From Alphaproteobacteria bacterium 32-64-14 (lineage in GTDB: Bacteria; Pseudomonadota; Alphaproteobacteria; Caulobacterales; Hyphomonadaceae), in contig NCEM01000018.1 in the NCBI GenBank assembly GCA_002280725.1, positions 1-64,000 on the forward strand: 64,000 bases of DNA, given 5' to 3'. Of the stretch, positions 24,774 to 33,012 are shown piece by piece. The notes beneath the pieces were generated by a model that had not been told where the DNA came from, did not search any database, and was given only the letters and a program-made list of their open reading frames with translations. Made by a program: the position numbers and the translations under genes. The first letter of the stretch is position 1; every line of letters starts with the position of its first letter.

Positions 24774-27148
24774 CGAAAAAGCCGCGTCCAAAGTCGGATG
24801 GCAAGGCAAGGACGCGATTCGTACGCCGTGAAAAGCGAGCGAGCGACATGCTCCCGTACGCCCGGCATATAGATGAAAGGACCATTGCTACCCGCGACGG
24901 CGCACAGATGCAGGTTCTGCATCTCGTTGGGTTTGGCTTTGAGACCGCCGACACGCAGGAACTCAACTACCGGAAGAATGTGCGCGATACCGTCCTGCGC
25001 GGAATAGCCTCATCGCGCCTGACGATCGGCGCCTATGTCATCAGGCACCTTGTGCGTCCGGGCCTGCACGGCCGTTTCACCAACCTCTTTGCGCGTGGTC
25101 TCGACGAAAGCTGGCGTGAACGCCTCGCGGGAGGCCGTTTGTTCGTCAATGACCTCTTTCTGACGATCATGCGCAAACCTGCGATGGGTCGCGCAGGTAT
25201 TGCGGGCTTCGGCAAGAACAAGCACTGGGACGCGGTTAGCCGCATGCGTGATCGCCGCGAGCTCGACGCGGCTACGGATAGCCTTCTTGCAGCCTTGCAG
25301 CCCTATGGCCCCCGCGTGCTCAGCGCATACGAAACCGTCGGCGGTCTTTTTTCGGAGCCGCTGGAGTTTCTTGCCTTCTTGTTTGATGGCGAGTTGCGAC
25401 CGGTACCGTTTGAAAAGGGCCGCGCCGAGTTTGTCGATCGCCGGATCAGCTTTGGCCGGGATGCGTTGGAGTTCTCCGGCAACGCACGCAGTCCGCGCAT
25501 GCTCGGCGCGATGCTTTCGGTCAAGGATTATCCGCCGCATACGTCGAGCGGTCAGCTCGATGGCCTCTTGCGTGTACCGCATGAGATGGTCATCGCACAG
25601 AGTTTCTCATTCGTAGATCGCCAGCCCGCGCTCAACCGCATGAATCTGGCTCTTCGCCGCATGCGTGCTGCCGATGACGAGGCGTTGTCGCTCCGCCGCG
25701 ATCTCGTCCAGGCCAAGGATGACGTCGCCGCAGGCCGTGCCGTATTCGGCGAGCATCACTTGACTATCATGGTCCGTGCGCCGGACTTCGAGCCTCTGGA
25801 CAACGCTGCAGCTGACGTTCAGGCGGCTCTTACCGAGATCGGCGCCATTGGAGTGCGCGAGGAGGCAGCTTTGGAGCCGTCCTTCTGGGGCCAGTTTCCC
25901 GGCAATGCCGCCTACGTACCGCGCAAGGCGTTGATCTCTTCCGCAAACTTCGCCGGACTGGCCAGCCTCCACAGTCATCCGATCGGTCGTGCGAGTGGAA
26001 ATCACTGGGGTTCTGCCGTGACGTTGCTCGAAACGACCGCGGCATCCCCTTACTATTTCAATTTCCATCGTGGCGATCTGGGCAACTTCCTGGTGATCGG
26101 CCCCTCGGGGGCCGGTAAGACTGTCGTGCTCAACTTCCTGATCGCTCAATGCGAACGCTTCGAGCCGAAAATCGTTTTCTTCGACAAGGATCGCGGCGCG
26201 GAAATATTCCTGCGTGCGATGGGCGGCCGCTATGATGTTATCCGGCCGGGCACGCGAACGGGATTCAATCCGCTGCAACTCCCCGATACGCCGGGCAACC
26301 GCCGCTTCCTGCAGCAGTGGGCGGCCAAGCTTGTCACCTCGAACGGTGAGGTACTCTCGGCAGAGGACTCTGCGACGATATCGGCGGCCATAAGCGCAAA
26401 CTACGATCAGGCGTCAAATTTCCGGCGTCTGCGTTATTTCCGCGAGCTTTTTCTGGGTGGGCGCAGACCCACGCCAGGTGATCTCGCCTCCCGGCTCAAT
26501 CCATGGATCGGAGAAGGTGATCGCGCCTGGCTATTCGACAACGAGAACGATCATCTCGACCTGGATACGCGCATCGCTGGATTCGACATGACGCATCTGC
26601 TGGATGATCCTGTCGTGCGTACGCCTACCATGATGTATCTCTTTCATCGGGTCGAAGAGCGGCTCAATGGTCAGCCCTCTATCATTGTGATCGACGAAGG
26701 GTGGAAGGCGCTGGACGATGAGGTGTTCGTTGCGCGGATACGCGACTGGGAAAAGACCATTCGGAAGCGCAATGGCATAGTTGGATTCGTGACCCAATCG
26801 ACGGGGGATGCACTTGAGTCTCGTATCGCCAATGCCGTGATCGAGCAGTCCGCAACACAGGTCTTTCTGCCAAACCCCAAGGCGCAGGAGGCTGAGTACT
26901 GCAAGGGGTTCGGCTTGTCCCGGCACGAGTTCGACTTGATCCGCACACTGCCCGATACCTCACGATGCTTCCTGGTAAAACACGGCGCCGAAAGTGTGGT
27001 TGCGCGGTTAAACCTGAACGGACAGCGCGACCTGTTGACGGTGCTGTCAGGTCGCGAGCGGACAGTGCGCATGCTCGATGATATCCGGGCGGAAGTCGGC
27101 GATGATCCTCAAGCGTGGATGCCGCAGCTTGTGGCGAGGGGGGCATAA
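24770..27148 (+). CDS. virB4: VirB4-like conjugation ATPase
   Basis: 792 aa, normal for VirB4/TrbE/CagE. The N-terminal half is the CagE_TrbE_VirB domain (LGAMLSVKDYPPHTSSGQLD, SFSFVDRQPALNRM). The motor domain has Walker A GPSGAGKT at about 444-451 and a Walker B region SIIVIDEGWKAL at about 638-649, plus FVTQSTGDAL. It energises substrate transfer and pilus biogenesis at the inner membrane. The stop overlaps the virB6 start (TAATG). All motifs look intact, so the operon is not obviously decayed. Confidence 0.95.
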   Translation: MTKKPRPKSDGKARTRFVRREKRASDMLPYARHIDERTIATRDGAQMQVLHLVGFGFETADTQELNYRKNVRDTVLRGIASSRLTIGAYVIRHLVRPGLHGRFTNLFARGLDESWRERLAGGRLFVNDLFLTIMRKPAMGRAGIAGFGKNKHWDAVSRMRDRRELDAATDSLLAALQPYGPRVLSAYETVGGLFSEPLEFLAFLFDGELRPVPFEKGRAEFVDRRISFGRDALEFSGNARSPRMLGAMLSVKDYPPHTSSGQLDGLLRVPHEMVIAQSFSFVDRQPALNRMNLALRRMRAADDEALSLRRDLVQAKDDVAAGRAVFGEHHLTIMVRAPDFEPLDNAAADVQAALTEIGAIGVREEAALEPSFWGQFPGNAAYVPRKALISSANFAGLASLHSHPIGRASGNHWGSAVTLLETTAASPYYFNFHRGDLGNFLVIGPSGAGKTVVLNFLIAQCERFEPKIVFFDKDRGAEIFLRAMGGRYDVIRPGTRTGFNPLQLPDTPGNRRFLQQWAAKLVTSNGEVLSAEDSATISAAISANYDQASNFRRLRYFRELFLGGRRPTPGDLASRLNPWIGEGDRAWLFDNENDHLDLDTRIAGFDMTHLLDDPVVRTPTMMYLFHRVEERLNGQPSIIVIDEGWKALDDEVFVARIRDWEKTIRKRNGIVGFVTQSTGDALESRIANAVIEQSATQVFLPNPKAQEAEYCKGFGLSRHEFDLIRTLPDTSRCFLVKHGAESVVARLNLNGQRDLLTVLSGRERTVRMLDDIRAEVGDDPQAWMPQLVARGA

Positions 27149-28308
27149 TGGCGCTCTGTCCGTCTCCCGCAGAAGAGGGCATGGTTGGCGGGGTTCTCGA
27201 GACCGTCGATTGCCATATCCGTCTCCTGGTGCATGACACCTATCGCGAGCTTGTGGGGCCGAACACCTTGTTCGCGACCGCCTTCACGGGCTTGCTGACG
27301 ATCTACATCGCTCTTCTCGGCTACCAGCTTCTCTTCGGGCGAGGCGGGCTTCGAGTGACGGAGCTGCCAATTGTGGCGCTGAAGCTGGGTCTAATTCTGG
27401 CTTTTCTAACGTCCTGGGCGGCCTACCAGACGCTTATCTTCAATCTCCTGTTCGATGGACCGGCCGAGATCATGAAGGTTCTGATCGGCCCTCTTTCCGA
27501 GCGCGGCGCAGGCTTCGACGGTGACGTCATGGGCGGAGTGCAGCGAGCCTTTGAAGACATGAGTGGCGCTGCAAGCATATATGGCGGCATGGCGAGTCCG
27601 ACGGCGAACCTTCTTCAGGGAGGACCCATGCTCGGTTCGGGACTGCTATGGCTGACGGCGATAACGCTGCTCTTGCTGACGCTAGGCCTGATCATCGCCG
27701 CCAAGATCGTGCTCGCATTCTTGCTTGCTATCGGGCCAATCTTCATCGGCATGCTGCTGTTCGACCAGACACGCGGCCTTTTCGAGGGCTGGATGCGTGC
27801 CGCCTTCTCTGCTGCAATGGCGCCATTGGCCGTTCACGTGTTCGGCGCGGTGATGCTGATGATCCTGCAGCCATTCCTCGAAATACTGGTTGGCAACGCG
27901 GCCAGTCTGAAATTCGATATGGGACCTGTGATCACCATCACTATCGTTGTGATCGTATTCTTGATGGTGATGGTGTTTGGACTTGGCGCGGTGGCCGCGA
28001 TTGGCCGCGGTTTTGCCTTCTCCAGGGGGCGCGACGAGCAACCCACGCTGCGGCGGTTGCCCGCGCCGGATCGACCGCTGAGCGAGGGACCGGGAGAACG
28101 TGCCGAACAGATTGTCGCGCGAATAGCCAGAACCGACCGCCATTACGCAACCGAAGGCGGTGGGGTCTACTCGAATCCCGAGATGGTAACCCGCCGCACC
28201 GGAGAAATCGCTGACGCGGTGGCCTCGACGCCACAATTGGCGAGTGACAGGCTGGGCCAGACCTACAACCGCGCTCCCCGGGTAGCTGACCGACGGGAAG
28301 ATGGCTGA
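27148..28308 (+). CDS. virB6: VirB6/TrbL-like polytopic membrane protein
   Basis: 386 aa. It has about six to seven membrane helices (NTLFATAFTGLLTIYIALLG; VALKLGLILAFLTSWAAYQT; SGLLWLTAITLLLLTLGLII; IVLAFLLAIGPIFIGMLLFD; a C-terminal helix with VVIVFLMVMVFGLG). The FEGWMRAAFSAAMAPL stretch is typical of VirB6/TrbL. The last 80 residues are a cytoplasmic polar tail. It forms part of the inner-membrane channel. ATG 27148 overlaps the virB4 stop. A virB8 gene would be expected next but is absent. Confidence 0.9.
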   Translation: MALCPSPAEEGMVGGVLETVDCHIRLLVHDTYRELVGPNTLFATAFTGLLTIYIALLGYQLLFGRGGLRVTELPIVALKLGLILAFLTSWAAYQTLIFNLLFDGPAEIMKVLIGPLSERGAGFDGDVMGGVQRAFEDMSGAASIYGGMASPTANLLQGGPMLGSGLLWLTAITLLLLTLGLIIAAKIVLAFLLAIGPIFIGMLLFDQTRGLFEGWMRAAFSAAMAPLAVHVFGAVMLMILQPFLEILVGNAASLKFDMGPVITITIVVIVFLMVMVFGLGAVAAIGRGFAFSRGRDEQPTLRRLPAPDRPLSEGPGERAEQIVARIARTDRHYATEGGGVYSNPEMVTRRTGEIADAVASTPQLASDRLGQTYNRAPRVADRREDG

Positions 28309-28382
28309 TATGGTTGGGACCGGAGATGGAATCTGCGTTGGCGCGGCGCGGCGGCTGCGGGCGTAATTTGGAACGGGATGCC

Positions 28383-29210
28383 ATGCGGTCGGGCGGTCGT
28401 ATCATTTTGGACTTGTCTTGGCGCGCCGCCGCTCTCGGGCTGTGCGCGCTGGCGATCACTCATTCCGCCTCCGCTCAGATCGCGTCATTGCCCGGACCCG
28501 GCCCGGGCGATCCGCGAATCAAGGAGTTCCTGTACGACCCTGACGCGATTGTGGAGATACGCGGTCAGCTTGGCTATGAACTGATGATTGAGTTTGGGCA
28601 GGAGGAGCGCATCGAAAATGTTTCGATCGGTGACTCACTTTCCTGGCAGGTCACGCCAAACCGCAAGGCCACGCTGCTGTTCCTGAAGCCGACATCGAAG
28701 AGCAATCCGACGAGCATGACGGTCGTGACCAGTGAGCGCATCTATTCGTTCATGCTCAATGTCGTCGAGAGCGCCGACCCCTCCGACCCGGAAACCATGC
28801 TTCGCTTGCGTTTCCTGTATCCTGAGCCGCCTGTCCCCGTCGTGGTGGCGCAGATCCCTCCACCGCCGCCGCCCCCTCCACCTCCGCCACGCCCAGAGGA
28901 CTTCAACTTCGACTACGCGCAGTCCGGTACGAAGACCCTTTATCCCGTGCGCGTGTTCGATGACGGCGTGGTCACCTACTTTCAGTTCGATACCAGAAGC
29001 GCCGCACCCGCCATCTTTGTGATCGGTCTGGACGGCAAGGAAGAAATGGCAAACACGCGGATCGATGGCGACTACACCGTCGCGGATCTGATCGCTGAGA
29101 AATTTGTCTTGCGATACGGCAAGGCGCAGGCTGAGCTCCGGAACCGGGCGTGGAGCAAGCGTCCCAAACCACAACCCGCGCCGCTTCCACAACCAAGTCA
29201 AAGTGGCTGA
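28383..29210 (+). CDS. virB9: VirB9/TrbG-like outer-membrane core protein
   Basis: 275 aa from ATG 28383; an earlier ATG (28326) is possible but the signal peptide (AAALGLCALAITHSASAQ) fits 28383. The N-terminal VirB9 domain (DPRIKEFLYDPDAIVEIRGQ, EERIENVSIGDSLSWQVTPN) is followed by a pure proline run of 11 at about 170-180 and the C-terminal domain that contacts VirB7/VirB10 (DYAQSGTKTLYPVRVFDDGV, LDGKEEMANTRIDGDY). Separated from virB6 by only 74 bp, in which a 21-codon ORF (28301-28366) overlaps the virB6 stop but matches nothing. Confidence 0.9.
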   Translation: MRSGGRIILDLSWRAAALGLCALAITHSASAQIASLPGPGPGDPRIKEFLYDPDAIVEIRGQLGYELMIEFGQEERIENVSIGDSLSWQVTPNRKATLLFLKPTSKSNPTSMTVVTSERIYSFMLNVVESADPSDPETMLRLRFLYPEPPVPVVVAQIPPPPPPPPPPPRPEDFNFDYAQSGTKTLYPVRVFDDGVVTYFQFDTRSAAPAIFVIGLDGKEEMANTRIDGDYTVADLIAEKFVLRYGKAQAELRNRAWSKRPKPQPAPLPQPSQSG

Positions 29211-29211
29211 C

Positions 29212-30387
29212 ATGATCGAACCGTCGTCACCGCCTCGCACCGGCCTTGATCCAACCTTCAACATCGACGCACCCCCGCGCGTTGCCGGCAGCAGCTCACT
29301 TTGGCCGATCACGTTTGGCATCGTTGGTGCGCTGGGACTTGGCGCTGTCGTTTTCCTGCAGCTGGAATCCAGCCGTACGAGCGCCGAGACCGCTGCGGTG
29401 GCGCGCCAGCAAGCTGCCGAGATTGCCGCTGCACAACAGCTCGCAGCGGCTGCGGCGGCGTCAGCGGCTCCGACCACGATTATTCCGGCGGACCCAGCGC
29501 TACCAATCCTGCCACCGCCTGAACTTATCCCGCTGGTGGAGGAGCAGCCCGTACCGCCTCCGCAGGTCGTTGCCGGACCAACGCAGATGGAGATCGACCG
29601 TCTTCGCGCACCCGCTCTCGTGGTCGATCTGGGATCGTACGAGCCATTGCCGTCGCGCGCTGCGGAGCCCGCTACGGGAAGCCCGCTCGACGCGGCGTCT
29701 GTAGCTGCGGCGATGTCTTCCGCTGCAAATCAGAATCTCAACGCAGATGAGCGGTTCGCACAGCGGTTTGGTGTAGGAGATACGTCGAAGCCAACAAAGG
29801 CGAGCAGGCTGGGAGATCTCTCAACGACGATCATCGAGGGAACCGTCATTGCGGCCGTTCTCGAGACGGCGCTCAATTCAGATCTGCCGGGATATGTGCG
29901 CGCTGTGGTAACGCGCGAAGTACGAGGGTTCGATGGTAGCGAGGTTCTGGTTCCCCGCGGCTCACGTCTGATCGGCCAGTATAAGTCTGGCGTAGCGCTT
30001 GGTCAGAGCCGGACCTTCGTAATCTGGACGCGCATGATCCGGCCCGATGGCGTTACGATCGAACTGTCCGCTCCGGCAACCGATGGTCTCGGGCGTGGCG
30101 GTCTTGATGGCGACGTCGATACGCATTTCTTTGAGCGCTTTGGTGGAGCTGTCCTCCTGTCGCTTCTCAACCTGGGTGTCGGCGCGGTAGTCGATGCGGG
30201 CGATACGAATATCGTAATCGCATCGACACGAGCCGGCGTCGATGCAGGTGCGAGTGCGGTCACGAGCGGTGTCAACATTGCTCCGACAGTTACGGTGCCG
30301 CAGGGCGCGCCCGTGCGTGTGTTTGTGAGCCGGGATCTCGACTTCTCGACGGTCGGATCGGTCCAGACGTTGAGCCCGTCCAATTGA
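29212..30387 (+). CDS. virB10: VirB10/TrbI-like protein
   Basis: 391 aa. Cytoplasmic N-terminus, one membrane helix at about 32-50 (ITFGIVGALGLGAVVFLQLE), a long Ala/Pro-rich periplasmic linker to about 160, and the TrbI/VirB10 beta-barrel domain (IIEGTVIAAVLETALNSDLP, VLVPRGSRLIGQYKSGVALG, RTFVIWTRMIRPDGVTIELS, FFERFGGAVLLSLLNLGVGA). It spans the envelope and gates the outer pore. ATG 29212 is 1 bp after the virB9 stop; its own stop overlaps the TTG start of virB11. Confidence 0.93.
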   Translation: MIEPSSPPRTGLDPTFNIDAPPRVAGSSSLWPITFGIVGALGLGAVVFLQLESSRTSAETAAVARQQAAEIAAAQQLAAAAAASAAPTTIIPADPALPILPPPELIPLVEEQPVPPPQVVAGPTQMEIDRLRAPALVVDLGSYEPLPSRAAEPATGSPLDAASVAAAMSSAANQNLNADERFAQRFGVGDTSKPTKASRLGDLSTTIIEGTVIAAVLETALNSDLPGYVRAVVTREVRGFDGSEVLVPRGSRLIGQYKSGVALGQSRTFVIWTRMIRPDGVTIELSAPATDGLGRGGLDGDVDTHFFERFGGAVLLSLLNLGVGAVVDAGDTNIVIASTRAGVDAGASAVTSGVNIAPTVTVPQGAPVRVFVSRDLDFSTVGSVQTLSPSN

Positions 30388-31364
30388 TCGCCGAGGGCGT
30401 CTATCTCCGAACTTACATGGCGCCGTTGGCGCCATGGCTCGATCGTGCCGATGTGACGGATATCCTCGTCAATCAGCCTGGGGAAATCTGGATCGACGGC
30501 GCCTCCGGCTTCGAACGGATTCAATCTGCCGATGTCAACGAGGTCATGCTCCAGCGCCTCGCCCAGCAGATCGCTGCGCACTCCAGCCAAGGTCTAAGCC
30601 GGGAGTATCCGTTGCTTGCCGCAACGCTTCCCGATGGAGCGCGAGTCCAGGTTGTAGCGCCGCCCGCGACCCGCAAGCATTTCGCGCTGGCGATCCGCAA
30701 GCACGTACTGCCGGATCTCCGGCTTGCTGATTATGAGAAGGCAGGCGCATTCGCGCAGGCTGGCCGCGTAGCGGGCGGCGAGCGTGCTGCAATGGACGCT
30801 GAGATCAACAAGCTACTTGAAGCCGGCAATCTGTCACAGTTCTTTTCGAAAGCGGTAAAGGCTGGACGCAACATTGTCATCTCCGGCGGTACCGGCACAG
30901 GCAAGACCACATTCCTGAATGCGTTGCTCAAGGAAATCCCGGAGGACAGCCGCCTGATCGTGATCGAGGACACGCCCGAAGTGGTGCTCGCGCACCCGAA
31001 TGCGCTAGGACTGGTTGCGGTTGGAAGCGAACTAGGAGAGGCGCGGGTTGGAATCGACGAACTATTGCGCGCCAGCCTCCGCATGCGGCCTGATCGCCTG
31101 ATGGTCGGCGAGATTCGCGGACCCGAAGCATTCACTTTCCTGCGCGCCGTCAACACCGGCCATCCCGGTTCATTGACGACAGTGCATGCTGACAGCCCGC
31201 AGGGCGCGCTTGAGCAGATTGCTTTCATGACCCTACAGGCAGGGCTAACGCTCACGCGATCGGACGTTATCGAGTACGCAAAATCCGTCGTCGACGTAAT
31301 TGTGCAGCTGTCGAGGATTCAGGGCCGGCGGGTCGTCAGTTCTGTGACGTTTCACAGGCGGTAA
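30384..31364 (+). CDS. virB11: VirB11-like traffic ATPase
   Basis: 326 aa from a TTG overlapping the virB10 stop; an ATG 12 codons later is possible. N-terminal domain: VTDILVNQPGEIWIDGASGF. The RecA-like domain has Walker A ISGGTGTGKTTF at about 166-177, an Asp box VIEDTPEV, Walker B LMVGEIRGPEAFTFLRAVNT and the His box GSLTTVHADSP. VirB11 switches VirB4/VirD4 between pilus assembly and transfer. It is the last gene of the operon; no virD4 coupling protein, relaxase or effector gene follows. Confidence 0.93.
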   Translation: MIAEGVYLRTYMAPLAPWLDRADVTDILVNQPGEIWIDGASGFERIQSADVNEVMLQRLAQQIAAHSSQGLSREYPLLAATLPDGARVQVVAPPATRKHFALAIRKHVLPDLRLADYEKAGAFAQAGRVAGGERAAMDAEINKLLEAGNLSQFFSKAVKAGRNIVISGGTGTGKTTFLNALLKEIPEDSRLIVIEDTPEVVLAHPNALGLVAVGSELGEARVGIDELLRASLRMRPDRLMVGEIRGPEAFTFLRAVNTGHPGSLTTVHADSPQGALEQIAFMTLQAGLTLTRSDVIEYAKSVVDVIVQLSRIQGRRVVSSVTFHRR

Positions 31365-31399
31365 GCCGCGGCTACGGCACGGGGCCGGCCGAAGCAGCC

Positions 31400-33001
31400 T
31401 CAAGCCGCCGCCGAAGACATGAATCCGACATCGCGATTGAAATTTCGCAGGTTCGGGAAAATCGAATCCAACTGGCCCTCGGTCAGGCCGAACCAGCGGC
31501 CGATCGTGCCTGCATATTGATCGACAGACATCGACGGAACGAGAATGTTGCCCGACATATCCGGGTTAGCAAAACCCGTCTGATCGACGCCCAAGGTCGG
31601 GTATTGACCGTATATGTTCCCGCCGTTGACGGCGCCACCCATGACGAACTGGTGTGAGCCCCACGCATGATCGGTTCCATCACCATTCGTGGTGAAGGTC
31701 CGCGAGAAATCCGATGCCGTGAATGTGGTCACCTGCGGACGCATGTCGACGCCGTTGAGGTTGGCCATCGCGCCGTCGAAGTAGGACAGCGCATGGGCAA
31801 GTCGCGCGAGAAGCGGCGACTGGGTCGCGTTCTGGATGTCGTGGTTGTCGAACCCGCCCATTGAGACAAAAAAGACCTGCCGCCGCATGCCAAGTACTGC
31901 GTTCGCAGCGATGGTCTTGGCGACGCTCTGCAGCTGCACGGCCAGCGCGTTTGTCTCGTTGAGGCGGGTGATCGGGTTGAGCAGTTGTGTCGGCGCCGCC
32001 ACGGATGCTCCGGGACCTCCGGCGGCGAACTGCGTGTTGAGCAGGTCTGCCGCGCCCATCGAGCGGATCACCTTTGCGCCGTGATCCTGCATGAAGTAGC
32101 TGCTCCCGGTCACGTCGCCGATGATCTCGCGTACGCGCGCGCCTGCGTTGCTAGCTCCAAAGACGGTCGTTGTGGGTGTTGCTGCCGACGTAATGCGGAC
32201 GGCCGGCGCCGTCTGGCTGGTCGATATCTGGTATTGCACAACGCTCTGGCCCGCGAGCAGCACTGCATTGCCCGCAGTCGAGATCGCCGTGAAAACCGAA
32301 TTGGCGCCGTTGGTCGACAGGAACTGATCGGCCATCAACCCGCCCCAACCGCGTCGCGCACCCTCAGTCGCGCCTGCCTGCCAGGTCGACTGCTGGTCGT
32401 TGTGAGACATGAGATTGGAGGGAAGCGGTACGTTTCGGGCGCGGTACTGCGCCTTGGTCGTCGGCTGAATCAGTGGCCCGACATTGGACGCGATAGCAAG
32501 CCGGCCGCTCGTCCACAGCGGGAGCAACGGACCCATATGCGGGTTCAGCGCGAAGGTGCGAACCGCAGCGCTGGTCCCTGCCGGAACAGGGTTTGGCGTT
32601 GCAGGTACAATGGGAAGTACGCCTCCCCATGCCTCAGGCAACAGGAAAGCCGTAGCGTTGCCGGGCAGCGTACGCCCCGTAACCGGGTTCGTGCCGCCGG
32701 GCGGCGTCACTGCCGTACCGGCGGGCATGAGGGCGATGGGATCGACGCCGCCGTTGCGTGCGCTGAAGTACCGGCCCCAACTATCGGTATCGGTTGCGAG
32801 TACCATGTTGTTGGAGTCATTGCCGCCGAACAGGAAAATGCACACCAACGCCTTGTAGCTGGGCGCGGTCTGCGCAGCGGCCTCGCCCATGGTGGCAAGC
32901 TGGAAACCGAAGGTGGAGGCGGCGGCTCCTACGCAGCTAAGCGCGGTTGCCCGACGGAGTATCTCGCGACGGGTGGCGGGCGACATTGGCTTGTCGGTCA
33001 T
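31400..33001 (-). CDS. DUF1501 family exported protein
   Basis: 533 aa. The N-terminus (TRREILRRATALSCVG) resembles a twin-arginine-type signal, followed by ASTFGFQLATMGEAAAQ and the start of the DUF1501 domain YKALVCIFLFGGNDSNNMVL. Other family motifs: NPHMGPLLPLWTSGRLAIAS, MSHNDQQSTWQAG, GWGGLMADQF, MGGFDNHDIQN, TFTASDFSRTF, DHAWGSHQFVMGG. The family belongs to the alkaline-phosphatase/sulfatase-like superfamily but function is unknown. It is co-directional with the DUF1800 gene 11 bp upstream, a pairing seen widely. Confidence 0.92.
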   Translation of the reverse strand: MTDKPMSPATRREILRRATALSCVGAAASTFGFQLATMGEAAAQTAPSYKALVCIFLFGGNDSNNMVLATDTDSWGRYFSARNGGVDPIALMPAGTAVTPPGGTNPVTGRTLPGNATAFLLPEAWGGVLPIVPATPNPVPAGTSAAVRTFALNPHMGPLLPLWTSGRLAIASNVGPLIQPTTKAQYRARNVPLPSNLMSHNDQQSTWQAGATEGARRGWGGLMADQFLSTNGANSVFTAISTAGNAVLLAGQSVVQYQISTSQTAPAVRITSAATPTTTVFGASNAGARVREIIGDVTGSSYFMQDHGAKVIRSMGAADLLNTQFAAGGPGASVAAPTQLLNPITRLNETNALAVQLQSVAKTIAANAVLGMRRQVFFVSMGGFDNHDIQNATQSPLLARLAHALSYFDGAMANLNGVDMRPQVTTFTASDFSRTFTTNGDGTDHAWGSHQFVMGGAVNGGNIYGQYPTLGVDQTGFANPDMSGNILVPSMSVDQYAGTIGRWFGLTEGQLDSIFPNLRNFNRDVGFMSSAAA

Positions 33002-33012
33002 GCTCGGCCTCC

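Noticed and set aside
28301..28366. 21-codon ORF between virB6 and virB9 as a virB7 or virB8 remnant
   Set aside because: No lipobox, no membrane helix and no similarity to VirB7 or VirB8; it overlaps the virB6 stop by chance.
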